The notes: generated by a model from the sequence alone, not told the origin. 26,278 nt of DNA from DASSFZ01 sp035283185 (GCA_035283185.1 DATEUJ010000047.1:1-26278), one strand, 5' to 3'. Counted from the stretch's first letter, positions 1 to 7,493 are shown. Program-made: numbers and translations.

Positions 1-1074
1 AAAGCGGCGCGCGACGCCGTCGAGGCAGCCGCCGCCGGCTATTCCGACCTGGAATATGATCTCCAATCCGGCGAGCGCGGGCATCGCATGGCGGCGGTCG
101 AAGACATCGCCTGCCGCGTGACGGGCGCAGAGGCCGCGCTCGTCGTCAACAACAACGCCGGAGCGGTGCTGCTCGCGCTGAGCGCGCTCGCCGCCGGCAA
201 GGGCGTGCTGATCTCACGCGGCCAGTTAGTCGAGATCGGCGGCGGGTTCCGCGTGCCGGACGTCATGGCGCAGTCGGGGGCGCGGCTGATCGAAGTCGGC
301 ACGACGAATCGCACTCACCGGCGCGATTACGAGACGGCGCTGGTGACCTCCTCGGTCGAAGTCGCCGCGATCCTGCGCGCACATTCCAGCAATTTTCGGG
401 TGATCGGGTTCACGACCGAAGTGCCCCTTAATGAGTTAGTGGAGATTGGTAATTGGAGAGGAATTCCGGTCATAGACGACCTTGGCTCCGGCGCGCTGCT
501 CGACACGGCGCAGTACGGGCTGATGCACGAGCCGACGGTGCAGGAGTCGGTCGCCGCCGGCGCGGCGCTGGTGTGCTTCAGCGGGGACAAGCTGCTCGGC
601 GGGCCTCAGGCCGGCATCATCGCCGGCGGGCGCGACTGGGTCGAGCGCTGCAAGACGCACCCGCTCGCCCGCGCGCTGCGCATCGACAAGCTCGATCTGG
701 CTGCCTTGTCGGCGACGCTCATGCACTATCTCAAAGGCGAGGCCGAGCGCGAGGTCCCGGTGTGGCGCATGATCGGCACGTCAGTAGAGGAGATCGAGAG
801 GCGGGCGCAGGTGTTGGCTGACGCGCTGAGGCAGACGGGATATGAGGTGGAAGTCATCCGTGGTCAGTCAACAGTCGGCGGCGGCAGCCTGCCGGGCGAG
901 ACGCTGCCGACGCGGCTGGTCGCGCTGACGGTCGATTCGCCGGATGCGTTCCTGGCGAAGCTGCGCGCGGGCGATCCGCCGGTCGTGGCGCGGATCGAAG
1001 CGGATCGGGTGGTGTTCGATCTGCGGACGGTGCTCGAGGATGAGCCGCTTTTGAAAGGGCTGCTGGTTGGTTAG
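1..1074 (+). CDS. selA: L-seryl-tRNA(Sec) selenium transferase, 5' end missing
   Basis: SelA is a PLP enzyme that converts seryl-tRNA(Sec) to selenocysteinyl-tRNA(Sec) using selenophosphate. The frame is open from base 1, so the gene starts outside the window; about 357 residues are present against roughly 460 in the family. Visible family blocks are a YSDLEYDLQSGERG segment just inside the window edge, VVNNNAGAVLL, EVGTTNRTH, DDLGSGALLD, and FSGDKLLGGPQAG with the PLP-binding lysine encoded at 589-591. The C-terminal GGGSLPGE and DLRTVLEDE blocks are also present, so this end is intact. selB, selD and tRNA-Sec are not in the window, and what follows is a restriction-modification island. A short patch at about 420-475 is less GC-rich than the rest of the gene. 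The identification is secure; use of selenocysteine by this organism is inferred from it. Confidence 0.95.
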   Translation, partial: KAARDAVEAAAAGYSDLEYDLQSGERGHRMAAVEDIACRVTGAEAALVVNNNAGAVLLALSALAAGKGVLISRGQLVEIGGGFRVPDVMAQSGARLIEVGTTNRTHRRDYETALVTSSVEVAAILRAHSSNFRVIGFTTEVPLNELVEIGNWRGIPVIDDLGSGALLDTAQYGLMHEPTVQESVAAGAALVCFSGDKLLGGPQAGIIAGGRDWVERCKTHPLARALRIDKLDLAALSATLMHYLKGEAEREVPVWRMIGTSVEEIERRAQVLADALRQTGYEVEVIRGQSTVGGGSLPGETLPTRLVALTVDSPDAFLAKLRAGDPPVVARIEADRVVFDLRTVLEDEPLLKGLLVG

Positions 1075-1080
1075 CTGAAT

Positions 1081-1131
1081 GGCCGGTTCACGCCACACAC
1101 AGAGGTTGCGGATGTCGACGATCCCTCCTGA
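1081..1131 (+). repeat. Direct repeat copy A (matches the MNT gene start region)
   Basis: Aligned by eye with 3981-4035, this block agrees at 43 of 51 positions with one 4-base gap. The second copy is the ribosome binding site and first codons of the MNT nucleotidyltransferase gene. The two copies flank the fused restriction-modification gene, so this one looks like a leftover 5' end of a second MNT module. Confidence 0.75.
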
Positions 1132-1141
1132 ACAGAGTTAA
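1112..1141 (+). pseudogene. Remnant of an MNT gene start, 9-codon reading frame
   Basis: ATG at 1112 follows an AGAGG-type ribosome binding site at 1101-1105 and reads MSTIPPEQS then TAA. The intact MNT gene at 4016 begins MSMIPPDKM, so this is its first six or so codons with the rest gone. The stop lies 13 bases before the ATG of the restriction-modification gene, which has no good ribosome binding site of its own. The peptide could therefore act as a translational-coupling leader; that role is inference. Confidence 0.55.
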
Positions 1142-1154
1142 TGCAAGTCAAACG

Positions 1155-3788
1155 ATGAGTCAAGCAGTAGCTTCACTTAAGTGGCACGATCTCTGGGGAT
1201 TGTACTGCGCAGATCTGAAGCGGGATGAGCTAGATGGCTGCGCCTGGCTTCAATCTGTTCCGGCACACTGGCCTCCGGAAAACTCTTCACCTGTGGATGT
1301 GTGTGATTGGCTGGCACGCCTCTATTCGGATCGCGCAAGCGAGGAACATCGAAAACAGCTAGGGCAGTTTTTTACTCCCCCAGGCGTTGCGCGCTTCATG
1401 GCCAGTTTAGCCGGTACTCTGGAGTCCGACTCGTTGATTCTTGAGCCAGGAGCCGGGATTGGCATATTGGTTGCGGCGGTGGCGGAGCGCATTGCTCGAG
1501 AGGGCATCTGCCAAGAGTGGCACACGATCACCTATGAAACCGATCCAGCCCTGCGTCCAGCTTTGGCGCTGGCACTAGGCTACATTCGCCACTGGTCGAG
1601 TAGCTGGAATGTCCAGTTCACATTTGAGGTCGTACCGGATGATTTCATCATGGCGAACGCGTGGTTATTGCGCCCCGCTCCACTATTCGAAAGCGTTAAC
1701 CGTCAATCTAGGCCTCAACTAGTGATTTCTAATCCGCCCTATTTCAAGATTCCTAAGACCGATCCGCGCGTGGCAGTCATGGCTGAGGTTGTGCACGGCC
1801 AGCCCAACATTTATGCCTTGTTCATGGCCGCAGCCGCGAAAATCCTACAGCCTGATGGACAATTGATTTTCATCACGCCGCGCAGTTTTTGCTCCGGCCC
1901 TTATTTCCGCCAGTTCCGCAAGTGGTTTTTCCAGGCGGTAGCCTTAGAACGTGTGCATGTGTTTGAATCGCGGACAGAAGCATTCGCGCGTGACCAGGTC
2001 TTGCAAGAAAATCTCATTCTCACGGCCAGGAAAACGTTAGATTTACCCCATTTCGTGGAACTTTCCAGCAGTTGGGGCACGAGTGATCTCGGAAAGTCCG
2101 GATCTCGACGCGTGCCGCTCAGTGAAGTGCTGGATTTAAATTCGCCTGAAGCGGTGCTGAGCATTCCCGTTGGTCCTGCTGATAGCGCCGTACAAGAGGT
2201 TTTTAGCCGCTGGCCTGACCGACTGCGTACGCTGGGGTTAGAGATTTCGACTGGCCCGATCGTGCCGTTTCGGACGACTGCGTTAGTGACCAGTGGTGAC
2301 GACACCTCGACCACGCCGGTTGTGTGGGTGCAGCATGTTGAACGCATGGCAGTCACATGGCCTCTCCTGCGCTTCACTAAGCCGCAGAGAATTCGGATCG
2401 AACGAGCCACGCAAAGTCTACTGTTACCCAATGCGAACTACGTGTTGGTTCGCCGCTTTTCTGCAAAGGAGGAGAATAGCCGTATCACAGCCGCACCCTA
2501 TCTCAAGGGTGCTCTCTCATCAGAGTTTCTCGGAGTGGAAAACCACGTGAACTATATCCACCGTCCGACCGGGAGTCTGTCCGAAGTCGAGGCGGTGGGC
2601 CTAGCTGCATTCCTAAATTCGCGCTGGGTCGATAGCTACTTCCGTCTGTCGAGCGGCAACACACAAGTGAGTGCAACGGAGTTGCGGAACTTGCCTTTGC
2701 CCCCGATCGAGGCCATTCGACGGATAGGTAACCGGCTCCGGCAATCTGCGGATATCAGCCCCGTCGCGCTCATTAATCAGGTCGTCGGTGAGGAGCTCGG
2801 TTTGCCGTTAGACTTACCTGATAGCAACGGAGGCCATATGCCGAAAATCGAGGAAGCCAAGGCCTTACTCAAGGCACTCGGCCTGCCGCCCGCGCAACGC
2901 AATGAATTGGCCGCTCTGACACTGCTGGCATTGGCAAACCTGACGGAAACAGATCCGTGGCGAAAGGCTCAACGACGGAGCATTCGTATCCACGATATGA
3001 TCTTGTTTATCGAGCAAAACTACCGCAGGCGCTACGCGGAAAATACCCGCGAGACCTTCCGCCGTCAGGTCTTGCATCAGTTCGAGCAGGCCGGTATTGT
3101 AGATCGCAACCCCGATGATCCGGAACTTCCCGTAAACAGCCCGCGCACTCATTATGCGTTGTCTGAAGCCATCTTGCCCGTCGTCCAGAACTATGGAACC
3201 AAGGCTGGCAATTGGCATCTGGAGAAGTTTACGACTGAACGAAGCACACTGATCGAAATGTATCAGCGCCGCCGTGCCCAAAAACTGATCCCGGTGAAAG
3301 ATGCGTCTGGCCGAGAGTATCGCCTATCTCCCGGCAAGCATAATAAGCTTCAGGCAGCCGTGATCGAGCAGTTCGCGCCGCGTTTCGCCCCTCACTCGAA
3401 ACTGTTGTACCTGGGCGATGCGGCGAACAAGACTCTCGTCATGGATACGGCTGAACTGAAGCGACAGGATATTCCCGTTGATAAACACAGCAAGCTGCCA
3501 GACATCATCCTCTATGTGCCCAAGAAGAACTGGCTGTATCTTATCGAGGTGGTCACTTCACACGGGCCGGTATCACATAAGCGGCATCAAGAGTTGGAGA
3601 GAATGCTTTCAAAGAGCCAGGTCGGCCCTGTTTACGTCAGCGTGTTTCCGGACTTCAAAGAATTCAACCGCCACTCCAGTAACATAGCTTGGGAAACCGA
3701 GGTGTGGATAGCCGAGTTTCCTGATCATCTTATTCACTGGAACAGTGATAAATTTATGGGCCCTTATTGGCCGCGCAAACTCAGATAG
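1155..3788 (+). CDS. Fused N6-adenine DNA methyltransferase / BsuBI-PstI-type restriction endonuclease
   Basis: One 877-aa frame carries both halves of a type II restriction-modification system. Residues 1-561 are an adenine methyltransferase: LGQFFTP (69-75, motif X), LEPGAGIG (96-103, motif I, SAM binding) and NPPY (193-196, catalytic motif IV). Residues 562-877 match the BsuBI/PstI endonuclease family, with LPDIILY (D783), an LIEVVTSHGPVS block (E798) and a closing AWETEVWIAEFPDHLIHWN segment. D783 and E798 are plausible PD-(D/E)XK-type active-site residues. In known BsuBI and PstI systems (CTGCAG) the two activities are separate proteins of about 500 and about 320 aa, so the join is unusual. 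An internal ATG with a GGAGG site lies exactly at the boundary. The start at 1155 lacks a clear ribosome binding site. The gene is less GC-rich than selA and lies between duplicated fragments of neighbouring genes, pointing to transfer. The target sequence cannot be read from the protein. Confidence 0.9.
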   Translation: MSQAVASLKWHDLWGLYCADLKRDELDGCAWLQSVPAHWPPENSSPVDVCDWLARLYSDRASEEHRKQLGQFFTPPGVARFMASLAGTLESDSLILEPGAGIGILVAAVAERIAREGICQEWHTITYETDPALRPALALALGYIRHWSSSWNVQFTFEVVPDDFIMANAWLLRPAPLFESVNRQSRPQLVISNPPYFKIPKTDPRVAVMAEVVHGQPNIYALFMAAAAKILQPDGQLIFITPRSFCSGPYFRQFRKWFFQAVALERVHVFESRTEAFARDQVLQENLILTARKTLDLPHFVELSSSWGTSDLGKSGSRRVPLSEVLDLNSPEAVLSIPVGPADSAVQEVFSRWPDRLRTLGLEISTGPIVPFRTTALVTSGDDTSTTPVVWVQHVERMAVTWPLLRFTKPQRIRIERATQSLLLPNANYVLVRRFSAKEENSRITAAPYLKGALSSEFLGVENHVNYIHRPTGSLSEVEAVGLAAFLNSRWVDSYFRLSSGNTQVSATELRNLPLPPIEAIRRIGNRLRQSADISPVALINQVVGEELGLPLDLPDSNGGHMPKIEEAKALLKALGLPPAQRNELAALTLLALANLTETDPWRKAQRRSIRIHDMILFIEQNYRRRYAENTRETFRRQVLHQFEQAGIVDRNPDDPELPVNSPRTHYALSEAILPVVQNYGTKAGNWHLEKFTTERSTLIEMYQRRRAQKLIPVKDASGREYRLSPGKHNKLQAAVIEQFAPRFAPHSKLLYLGDAANKTLVMDTAELKRQDIPVDKHSKLPDIILYVPKKNWLYLIEVVTSHGPVSHKRHQELERMLSKSQVGPVYVSVFPDFKEFNRHSSNIAWETEVWIAEFPDHLIHWNSDKFMGPYWPRKLR
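2829..2840 (+). promoter_or_regulatory. Internal ribosome binding site and ATG at the methylase/endonuclease boundary
   Basis: GGAGG at 2829-2833 stands four bases before an in-frame ATG at 2838-2840 (residue 562). Translation from here would give a 316-residue endonuclease, the normal size of free-standing BsuBI-type enzymes. It may be the old start codon of a separate gene whose upstream stop was lost, and it may still be used. Confidence 0.55.
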
Positions 3789-3848
3789 AGGTCTTCCGCT
3801 TTCAAAAGACTCGGACTAATTCTCTGTCGCAACCAGAGAAGCCTATGC

Positions 3849-3938
3849 ATTTTAAGCGAGCGTTGCTCATGGTGTTGCAGCCAAGAGAGCTTACGCTGCT
3901 CAATCAAAACACAGGCATCCGGCCTCGGCCGTTTCTCA
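3849..3938 (+). pseudogene. Remnant of a dam gene 5' end (repeat copy C)
   Basis: This block resembles the start region of the Dam-family gene at 4789-4879; over the last 38 columns 32 positions agree with one gap. Translated, it reads MVLQPREL...NTGIRPRPFL, against MMLQQAQL...TTGIRPRPFL in the intact methylase, and then diverges before the WAGGK motif. The stretch 3789-4015 holds no intact gene: it contains this fragment and then the repeated 5' region of the MNT gene. Confidence 0.65.
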
Positions 3939-3980
3939 TTGCCCGATGTAAGCCGCTGGATCACAGGCTCAGCGAGGGCG

Positions 3981-4035
3981 GGTCGGTTCATGCCGGACAC
4001 ATGCGGAGGTTACAGATGTCGATGATCCCTCCTGA
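3981..4035 (+). repeat. Direct repeat copy B (MNT gene start region)
   Basis: Partner of 1081-1131 in the same orientation. It contains GGAGG at 4005-4009, six bases before the MNT ATG at 4016, plus the first codons. This is the functional copy, because the reading frame continues into a complete gene. Confidence 0.75.
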
Positions 4036-4387
4036 TAAAATGGAAGTCTACAGGCAGTCTGCCCGTGCGCGTGAGGCCATGGCAAAACAGGCTATGCTCC
4101 AGCGGCGCGAGACAGCCTGGGCAGTGGCGCGCCGGGCCGCTGACATGCTCAAAAAGGATTTCGGCGCAACGCGTGTCGTCGCGTTTGGCTCCTTGGCGCA
4201 TGGTGCGTGGTTCAATTCCCGTTCGGACATCGACTTGATGGCTGAAGGCATCGCGCCGGAGGCTTTCTGGCGGGCATGGTGCGCGCTCGATCGACTCGGT
4301 GAGCAGCTTGAAATCGATCTCGTCGCCGGCGAGGCGGTGAGCGGGCGGCTTAGGGAAGAAATCGAGCGCGAGGGAGTGGAGTTATGA
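4016..4387 (+). CDS. MNT-domain nucleotidyltransferase (MntA-type antitoxin)
   Basis: A 123-aa minimal nucleotidyltransferase. The active-site signature is FGSLAHGAWF...SDIDL at residues 57-74, with GS at 58-59 and the metal-binding aspartates D71 and D73. Proteins of this kind pair with HEPN ribonuclease toxins; in studied MntA/HepT systems the MNT enzyme inactivates the toxin by adding AMP to a tyrosine. The start at 4016 is chosen for the GGAGG site six bases upstream; the frame stays open to 3767, but that part is repeat and gene-fragment sequence. Its last codons overlap the start of the HEPN gene (ATG at 4384), the usual antitoxin-toxin arrangement. The partner is frameshifted here, so the enzyme may no longer have a live target. 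AMPylating activity is inferred from the family. Confidence 0.85.
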   Translation: MSMIPPDKMEVYRQSARAREAMAKQAMLQRRETAWAVARRAADMLKKDFGATRVVAFGSLAHGAWFNSRSDIDLMAEGIAPEAFWRAWCALDRLGEQLEIDLVAGEAVSGRLREEIEREGVEL

Positions 4388-4795
4388 TGGCACGATACCA
4401 GGCGCTCGCACAAAGGATCCGGACGGAGATGGAGGACCTCGAACGGACTCAAGCGATTATTCAACGGCACTGGCACTCGGCTCGGTCAGCGTCAGGCGAT
4501 CCGGATGCCTACCTGAACTCGGTTGCACTCAACCTGCATAGCTGGTACTCAGGATTGGAGCGTGTCTTTAGAATTGATCGCGCTTGAACTCGATGGTGGT
4601 ACACTGGGCGGTGAAGCTTGGCACACCGAGTTGTTACGCCAAATGGCGCTTGATCTGCCGAATGTGCGATCTCCCGTAATCCAAAGAGAGACAGCCATGC
4701 ACTTGGGTGAATACCGCAAGTTCAGGCATCGCATTCGAAACATCTACGTGGGCATTAGGCGATGGAGATTGATTCCGGAGGCACGCGCAGTTTAA
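4384..4795 (+). pseudogene. HEPN/HepT-like ribonuclease toxin, frameshifted
   Basis: The first part (4384-4569) encodes a helical protein ending LNLHSWYSGLERVF, then the frame runs into a stop at 4585. The next frame continues the same protein without a gap: ELIALELDGG, GEAWHTELLRQM, then EYRKFRHRIRNIY, the conserved Arg/His-rich region expected of HEPN RNases. Removing one base (an A at 4570) would restore one continuous protein. The last residues after RNIYV do not look like the family and lie in the leader of the dam gene, so the C-terminus is probably also lost. The start overlaps the MNT gene by four bases, which supports a toxin-antitoxin pair. A sequencing error is possible. Confidence 0.75.
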
Positions 4796-4879
4796 CAAGA
4801 GCGTCGCACATGATGTTGCAGCAAGCCCAGCTCTGGCCGAGAATTCAAACCACGGGTATCCGGCCCCGCCCGTTTCTCA
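4789..4879 (+). repeat. Direct repeat copy D (dam gene start region)
   Basis: Partner of 3849-3938, same orientation. It includes the probable dam start (ATG at 4810) and the codons for TGIRPRPFL. The methylase continues intact past it, whereas copy C does not. Confidence 0.65.
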
Positions 4880-5676
4880 AATGGGCCGGCGGCAAGCGGC
4901 AACTGCTGCCTGAGCTGATCGCCAGGCTGCCCGAGTGCTTGGCGGCCTACCACGAACCCCACGTCGGCAGCGGCGTGCTGTTCTTCGAGCTGGCCTCGCG
5001 CGGCGTGCTGCCGCAAGCCTATCTGTCGGATGTCAACCCATCGCTGATCGATACGTACGTCGCGGTGCGGGATCAGGTTGAGGATGTGATCGCGCTTCTC
5101 AAGAAACATCAGCGGAGGCACGATCAGGATTACTATTACCTGGTGAGAGCGATCGACCCTTCTCGCCTGCCACTCGCCGGGCGCGCGGCGCGCATCATTT
5201 ACCTGAACAAGACCTGCTACAACGGCCTGTACCGCGAGAACAAATCCGGCCAGTTCAACGTCCCGTTCGGACGGTACGAAAACCCGACGATCTGCGATGC
5301 GCTCAATCTGCGCGAGGTATCGCGCGCGCTCCAAGGCGCGGACATCGCGCGGCGGGGCTATGTTTCGGTGCTCGAACGGGCGCAGGCGGGCGACTTCGTG
5401 TATTTCGACCCGCCGTATCACCCGGTGTCGGCTACGTCGTCTTTCACTGCCTACGATCGCACCGGCTTCACCGTCGACGATCAGCGCGGGCTGCGCGACA
5501 TCTTCGGCGAGCTGGCGCGGCGCGGAGTGTATGTGATGCTGTCGAACTCGGACACGCCGCTCATCCGTGAACTGTATGCTGGCTTCAAGATTGAGCGGGT
5601 ATACGCCAGCCGGTCGATCAACAGCAAGGGCAATCGGCGGGGTAAGATTGCCGAGTTGATCGTTTGGAGTTATTGA
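4810..5676 (+). CDS. Dam-family (D12 class) N6-adenine DNA methyltransferase
   Basis: A 288-aa SAM-dependent methylase of the Dam/DpnM group, many of which modify the A of GATC. Family blocks are PFLKWAGGKRQLLPEL at about 21-36, EPHVGSGVLFFEL (motif I) at about 52-64, NKTCYNGLYRENKSGQFNVP, and the catalytic DPPY at 200-203 followed by YHPVSATSSFTAYD. The C-terminus has the usual LSNSDTPLIRELY and INSKGNRRG segments. ATG at 4810 is preferred because family members begin shortly before the KWAGGK block and the same start is preserved in the duplicated fragment at 3869; an in-frame ATG at 4762 lies inside the HEPN remnant. No endonuclease of matching type lies next to it, so it may be a solitary methylase or may protect the host alongside the fused enzyme. 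Specificity is not proven. Confidence 0.9.
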   Translation: MMLQQAQLWPRIQTTGIRPRPFLKWAGGKRQLLPELIARLPECLAAYHEPHVGSGVLFFELASRGVLPQAYLSDVNPSLIDTYVAVRDQVEDVIALLKKHQRRHDQDYYYLVRAIDPSRLPLAGRAARIIYLNKTCYNGLYRENKSGQFNVPFGRYENPTICDALNLREVSRALQGADIARRGYVSVLERAQAGDFVYFDPPYHPVSATSSFTAYDRTGFTVDDQRGLRDIFGELARRGVYVMLSNSDTPLIRELYAGFKIERVYASRSINSKGNRRGKIAELIVWSY

Positions 5677-5702
5677 TCTCCAGAGCTGGCAAGGAGGCTG
5701 CC

Positions 5703-5948
5703 ATGAGCGTGGTGATTCCCGACGAGATCCTGCACGCGACCCACATGAGCGCGGATGAACTGTTGCAGGAACTAGCGGTTCTCTTGTACCAGAAAGAAAA
5801 ACTCACTCTCGGTCAAGCCAGTCAATTGGCCGGACTGAGCCGACTGCGCTTCCAATTCCTGCTAGCCAGCCGCCAGATTCCCATTCACTACGACGTTGTG
5901 GAGTTCGAGGCCGATCTGAAGACGCTGCGGGAAATGGGACGACTATGA
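5703..5948 (+). CDS. UPF0175 family antitoxin
   Basis: An 81-aa protein with the UPF0175 pattern: a run of helices, then LTLGQASQLAGLSRLRF, a helix-turn-helix-like stretch, and the closing IPIHYDVVEFEADL. ATG at 5703 follows a strong AAGGAGG site; an in-frame ATG at 5664 overlaps the methylase and is less likely. The stop overlaps the next ATG (ATGA at 5945-5948), so it is translated together with the PIN-domain gene. UPF0175 with a DUF3368 PIN protein is a common antitoxin-toxin pair, and the antitoxin normally binds its own promoter and blocks the toxin. That function is inferred from family and context. Confidence 0.85.
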   Translation: MSVVIPDEILHATHMSADELLQELAVLLYQKEKLTLGQASQLAGLSRLRFQFLLASRQIPIHYDVVEFEADLKTLREMGRL

Positions 5949-6430
5949 TTGTCGTCAGCAACACATCCCCCATCATCAACCTCGCAGCGATCGGGCAGAT
6001 TGACCTCCTGCGGCGGCTTTACAGCAGGGTCATCATCCCGCAGGCTGTTTACGATGAAATCATCTCTGCCGGAGCGGGACAGCCGGGCGTTGAAGAGGTC
6101 AGATCGGCGGAGTGGATAGAAACTCGGCGCGCAACCGACCGAATCGTGATCGCCGCGCTTCAGACAGAACTTGACGATGGCGAGGCCGAAGCCATTGCTC
6201 TCGCGATCGAACTCAACGCCGACCTCCTTCTACTCGACGAGCGCAAAGCGCGTCGCATCGCTTCTCAGCTGGGCTTACGGTTTATCGGCATACTCGGCGC
6301 GTTAGTCGAAGCCAAACATCAAGGCATTATCTCCGCTGCCCGCCCCGTGGTCGACGACCTGATCACGCGCGCCGGGTTCTGGATTAGCCGCGACTTGTAC
6401 GAGCGACTATTGCGCGCGGTTGAGGAATGA
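5945..6430 (+). CDS. DUF3368/PIN-domain ribonuclease toxin
   Basis: A 161-aa PIN-domain protein. It begins MIVVSNTSPIINLA; the first acidic position of the PIN core is N here, as I recall in many DUF3368 members. Later acidic residues are kept: ELDDGEAEAIALA and LLLLDERKARRIA. The segment FIGILGALVEAKHQGII is typical of the family. It overlaps the UPF0175 gene by four bases, the arrangement of a toxin-antitoxin operon. PIN toxins cut RNA with metal ions at the acidic cluster. The gene looks complete. It is the last gene of the island; tsaD starts six bases after its stop. Confidence 0.87.
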   Translation: MIVVSNTSPIINLAAIGQIDLLRRLYSRVIIPQAVYDEIISAGAGQPGVEEVRSAEWIETRRATDRIVIAALQTELDDGEAEAIALAIELNADLLLLDERKARRIASQLGLRFIGILGALVEAKHQGIISAARPVVDDLITRAGFWISRDLYERLLRAVEE

Positions 6431-6436
6431 ACTCGC

Positions 6437-7471
6437 ATGACCCTCATCCTCGCCATCGAAGCCTCCTGCGACGAAACCGCCGCCGCCGTCGTCGAGGACG
6501 GCTGGATCGCGCGCAGCAGCGTCGTCGCGACGCAGGCGGCGATGCACGCCAGGTACGGCGGCGTGTTCCCCGAGGTCGCCTCGCGCATGCATGTCGAGAC
6601 GATCACGCCGGTGATCCGCGAGGCGATGGAGCAGGCATCCGCCGTGTGGGATGACCTGAGCGCGATCGCGGCGACGCGCGGTCCCGGCCTGCCCGGCTCG
6701 CTGCTGGTTGGGTTGAATGCGGCTAAGGGCATCGCGTTCGGGCGCGGCCTGCCGCTGATCGGCGTGAATCATCTCGAAGGGCACGTGTATTCGCACTGGC
6801 TCAAGATCAAAGACGACGCCGTGATCGGCAACGGGTTGAAGTTTCCGCTGCTGATCCTGATCGTCAGCGGCGGGCACACCGAGCTGATCCTGATGCGTGA
6901 TCACCTGAAGTACGAGCGCCTCGGCGCGACGCTCGACGACGCGGCGGGCGAGGCGTTCGACAAAGTGGCGCGGCTGCTGGGACTCGGCTACCCAGGGGGG
7001 CCGGCCATCGAGCGCGTGGCCGCGTCGGGCGATCCGATGCGGTTCGAGTTCGCCATGCCCAAGGTCGATCACGAATTCGCCTTTTCATTCTCGGGCATCA
7101 AGACGGCCGTCCTGCGCGCGGTACAGACTTACGGCGAGACAGATGGCCGTGGGAACGTGCCCGTGCGCGCGCCGGTTCCCGATCTGGCGGCGTCGTTTCA
7201 GCGCGCGGTCGTGCAGCAACTGGCCGAGAAGGCGGTCGAGGCGGCGGATCGCTACGGCGCGACCGAGATCTTGCTAGCCGGAGGTGTATCGGCTAATGCG
7301 ACGCTGCGCGAAGTGATGCCGCGCCGAGCACGCGTTCCCGTGCGCTGGCCGCCTCTGTGGCTGTGCACGGACAACGCGGCGATGATCGGCGCGGCGGCGC
7401 ATTATCGATATGAAGCCGGCCAGCGCGACGGCTGGGACTTAGACATCGCGCCCAATCTGAAATTGGAGTGA
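6437..7471 (+). CDS. tsaD: tRNA N6-adenosine threonylcarbamoyltransferase
   Basis: TsaD transfers the threonylcarbamoyl group to A37 of tRNAs reading ANN codons (t6A), working with TsaB, TsaC and TsaE. The 344-aa length is typical. It starts LILAIEASCDETAAAVV, and has GPGLPGSLLVG, the metal-binding HLEGHVYSHWL (HxxxH), ILIVSGGHTELI, the nucleotide site LDDAAGEAFDKVARLLGLGYPGG in shorter recognisable pieces, and GGVSANATLRE with CTDNAAMIGAAAHYRY near the end. The start at 6437 fits the family N-terminus; an ATG in another frame at 6427 is discarded. This essential gene marks the return to core chromosome after the defence island. Confidence 0.96.
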   Translation: MTLILAIEASCDETAAAVVEDGWIARSSVVATQAAMHARYGGVFPEVASRMHVETITPVIREAMEQASAVWDDLSAIAATRGPGLPGSLLVGLNAAKGIAFGRGLPLIGVNHLEGHVYSHWLKIKDDAVIGNGLKFPLLILIVSGGHTELILMRDHLKYERLGATLDDAAGEAFDKVARLLGLGYPGGPAIERVAASGDPMRFEFAMPKVDHEFAFSFSGIKTAVLRAVQTYGETDGRGNVPVRAPVPDLAASFQRAVVQQLAEKAVEAADRYGATEILLAGGVSANATLREVMPRRARVPVRWPPLWLCTDNAAMIGAAAHYRYEAGQRDGWDLDIAPNLKLE

Positions 7472-7493
7472 AATCAGACCAAGGAGGAGAGCC

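Noticed and set aside
3767..4015. N-terminal extension of the MNT protein in the same open frame
   Set aside because: This part is dam-start fragment and repeat sequence; a strong ribosome binding site stands before the ATG at 4016.
5945..5980. PIN toxin inactive because the first acidic residue is Asn
   Set aside because: VSNTSP is, as I recall, common in DUF3368 proteins, so it is not evidence of a dead enzyme here.
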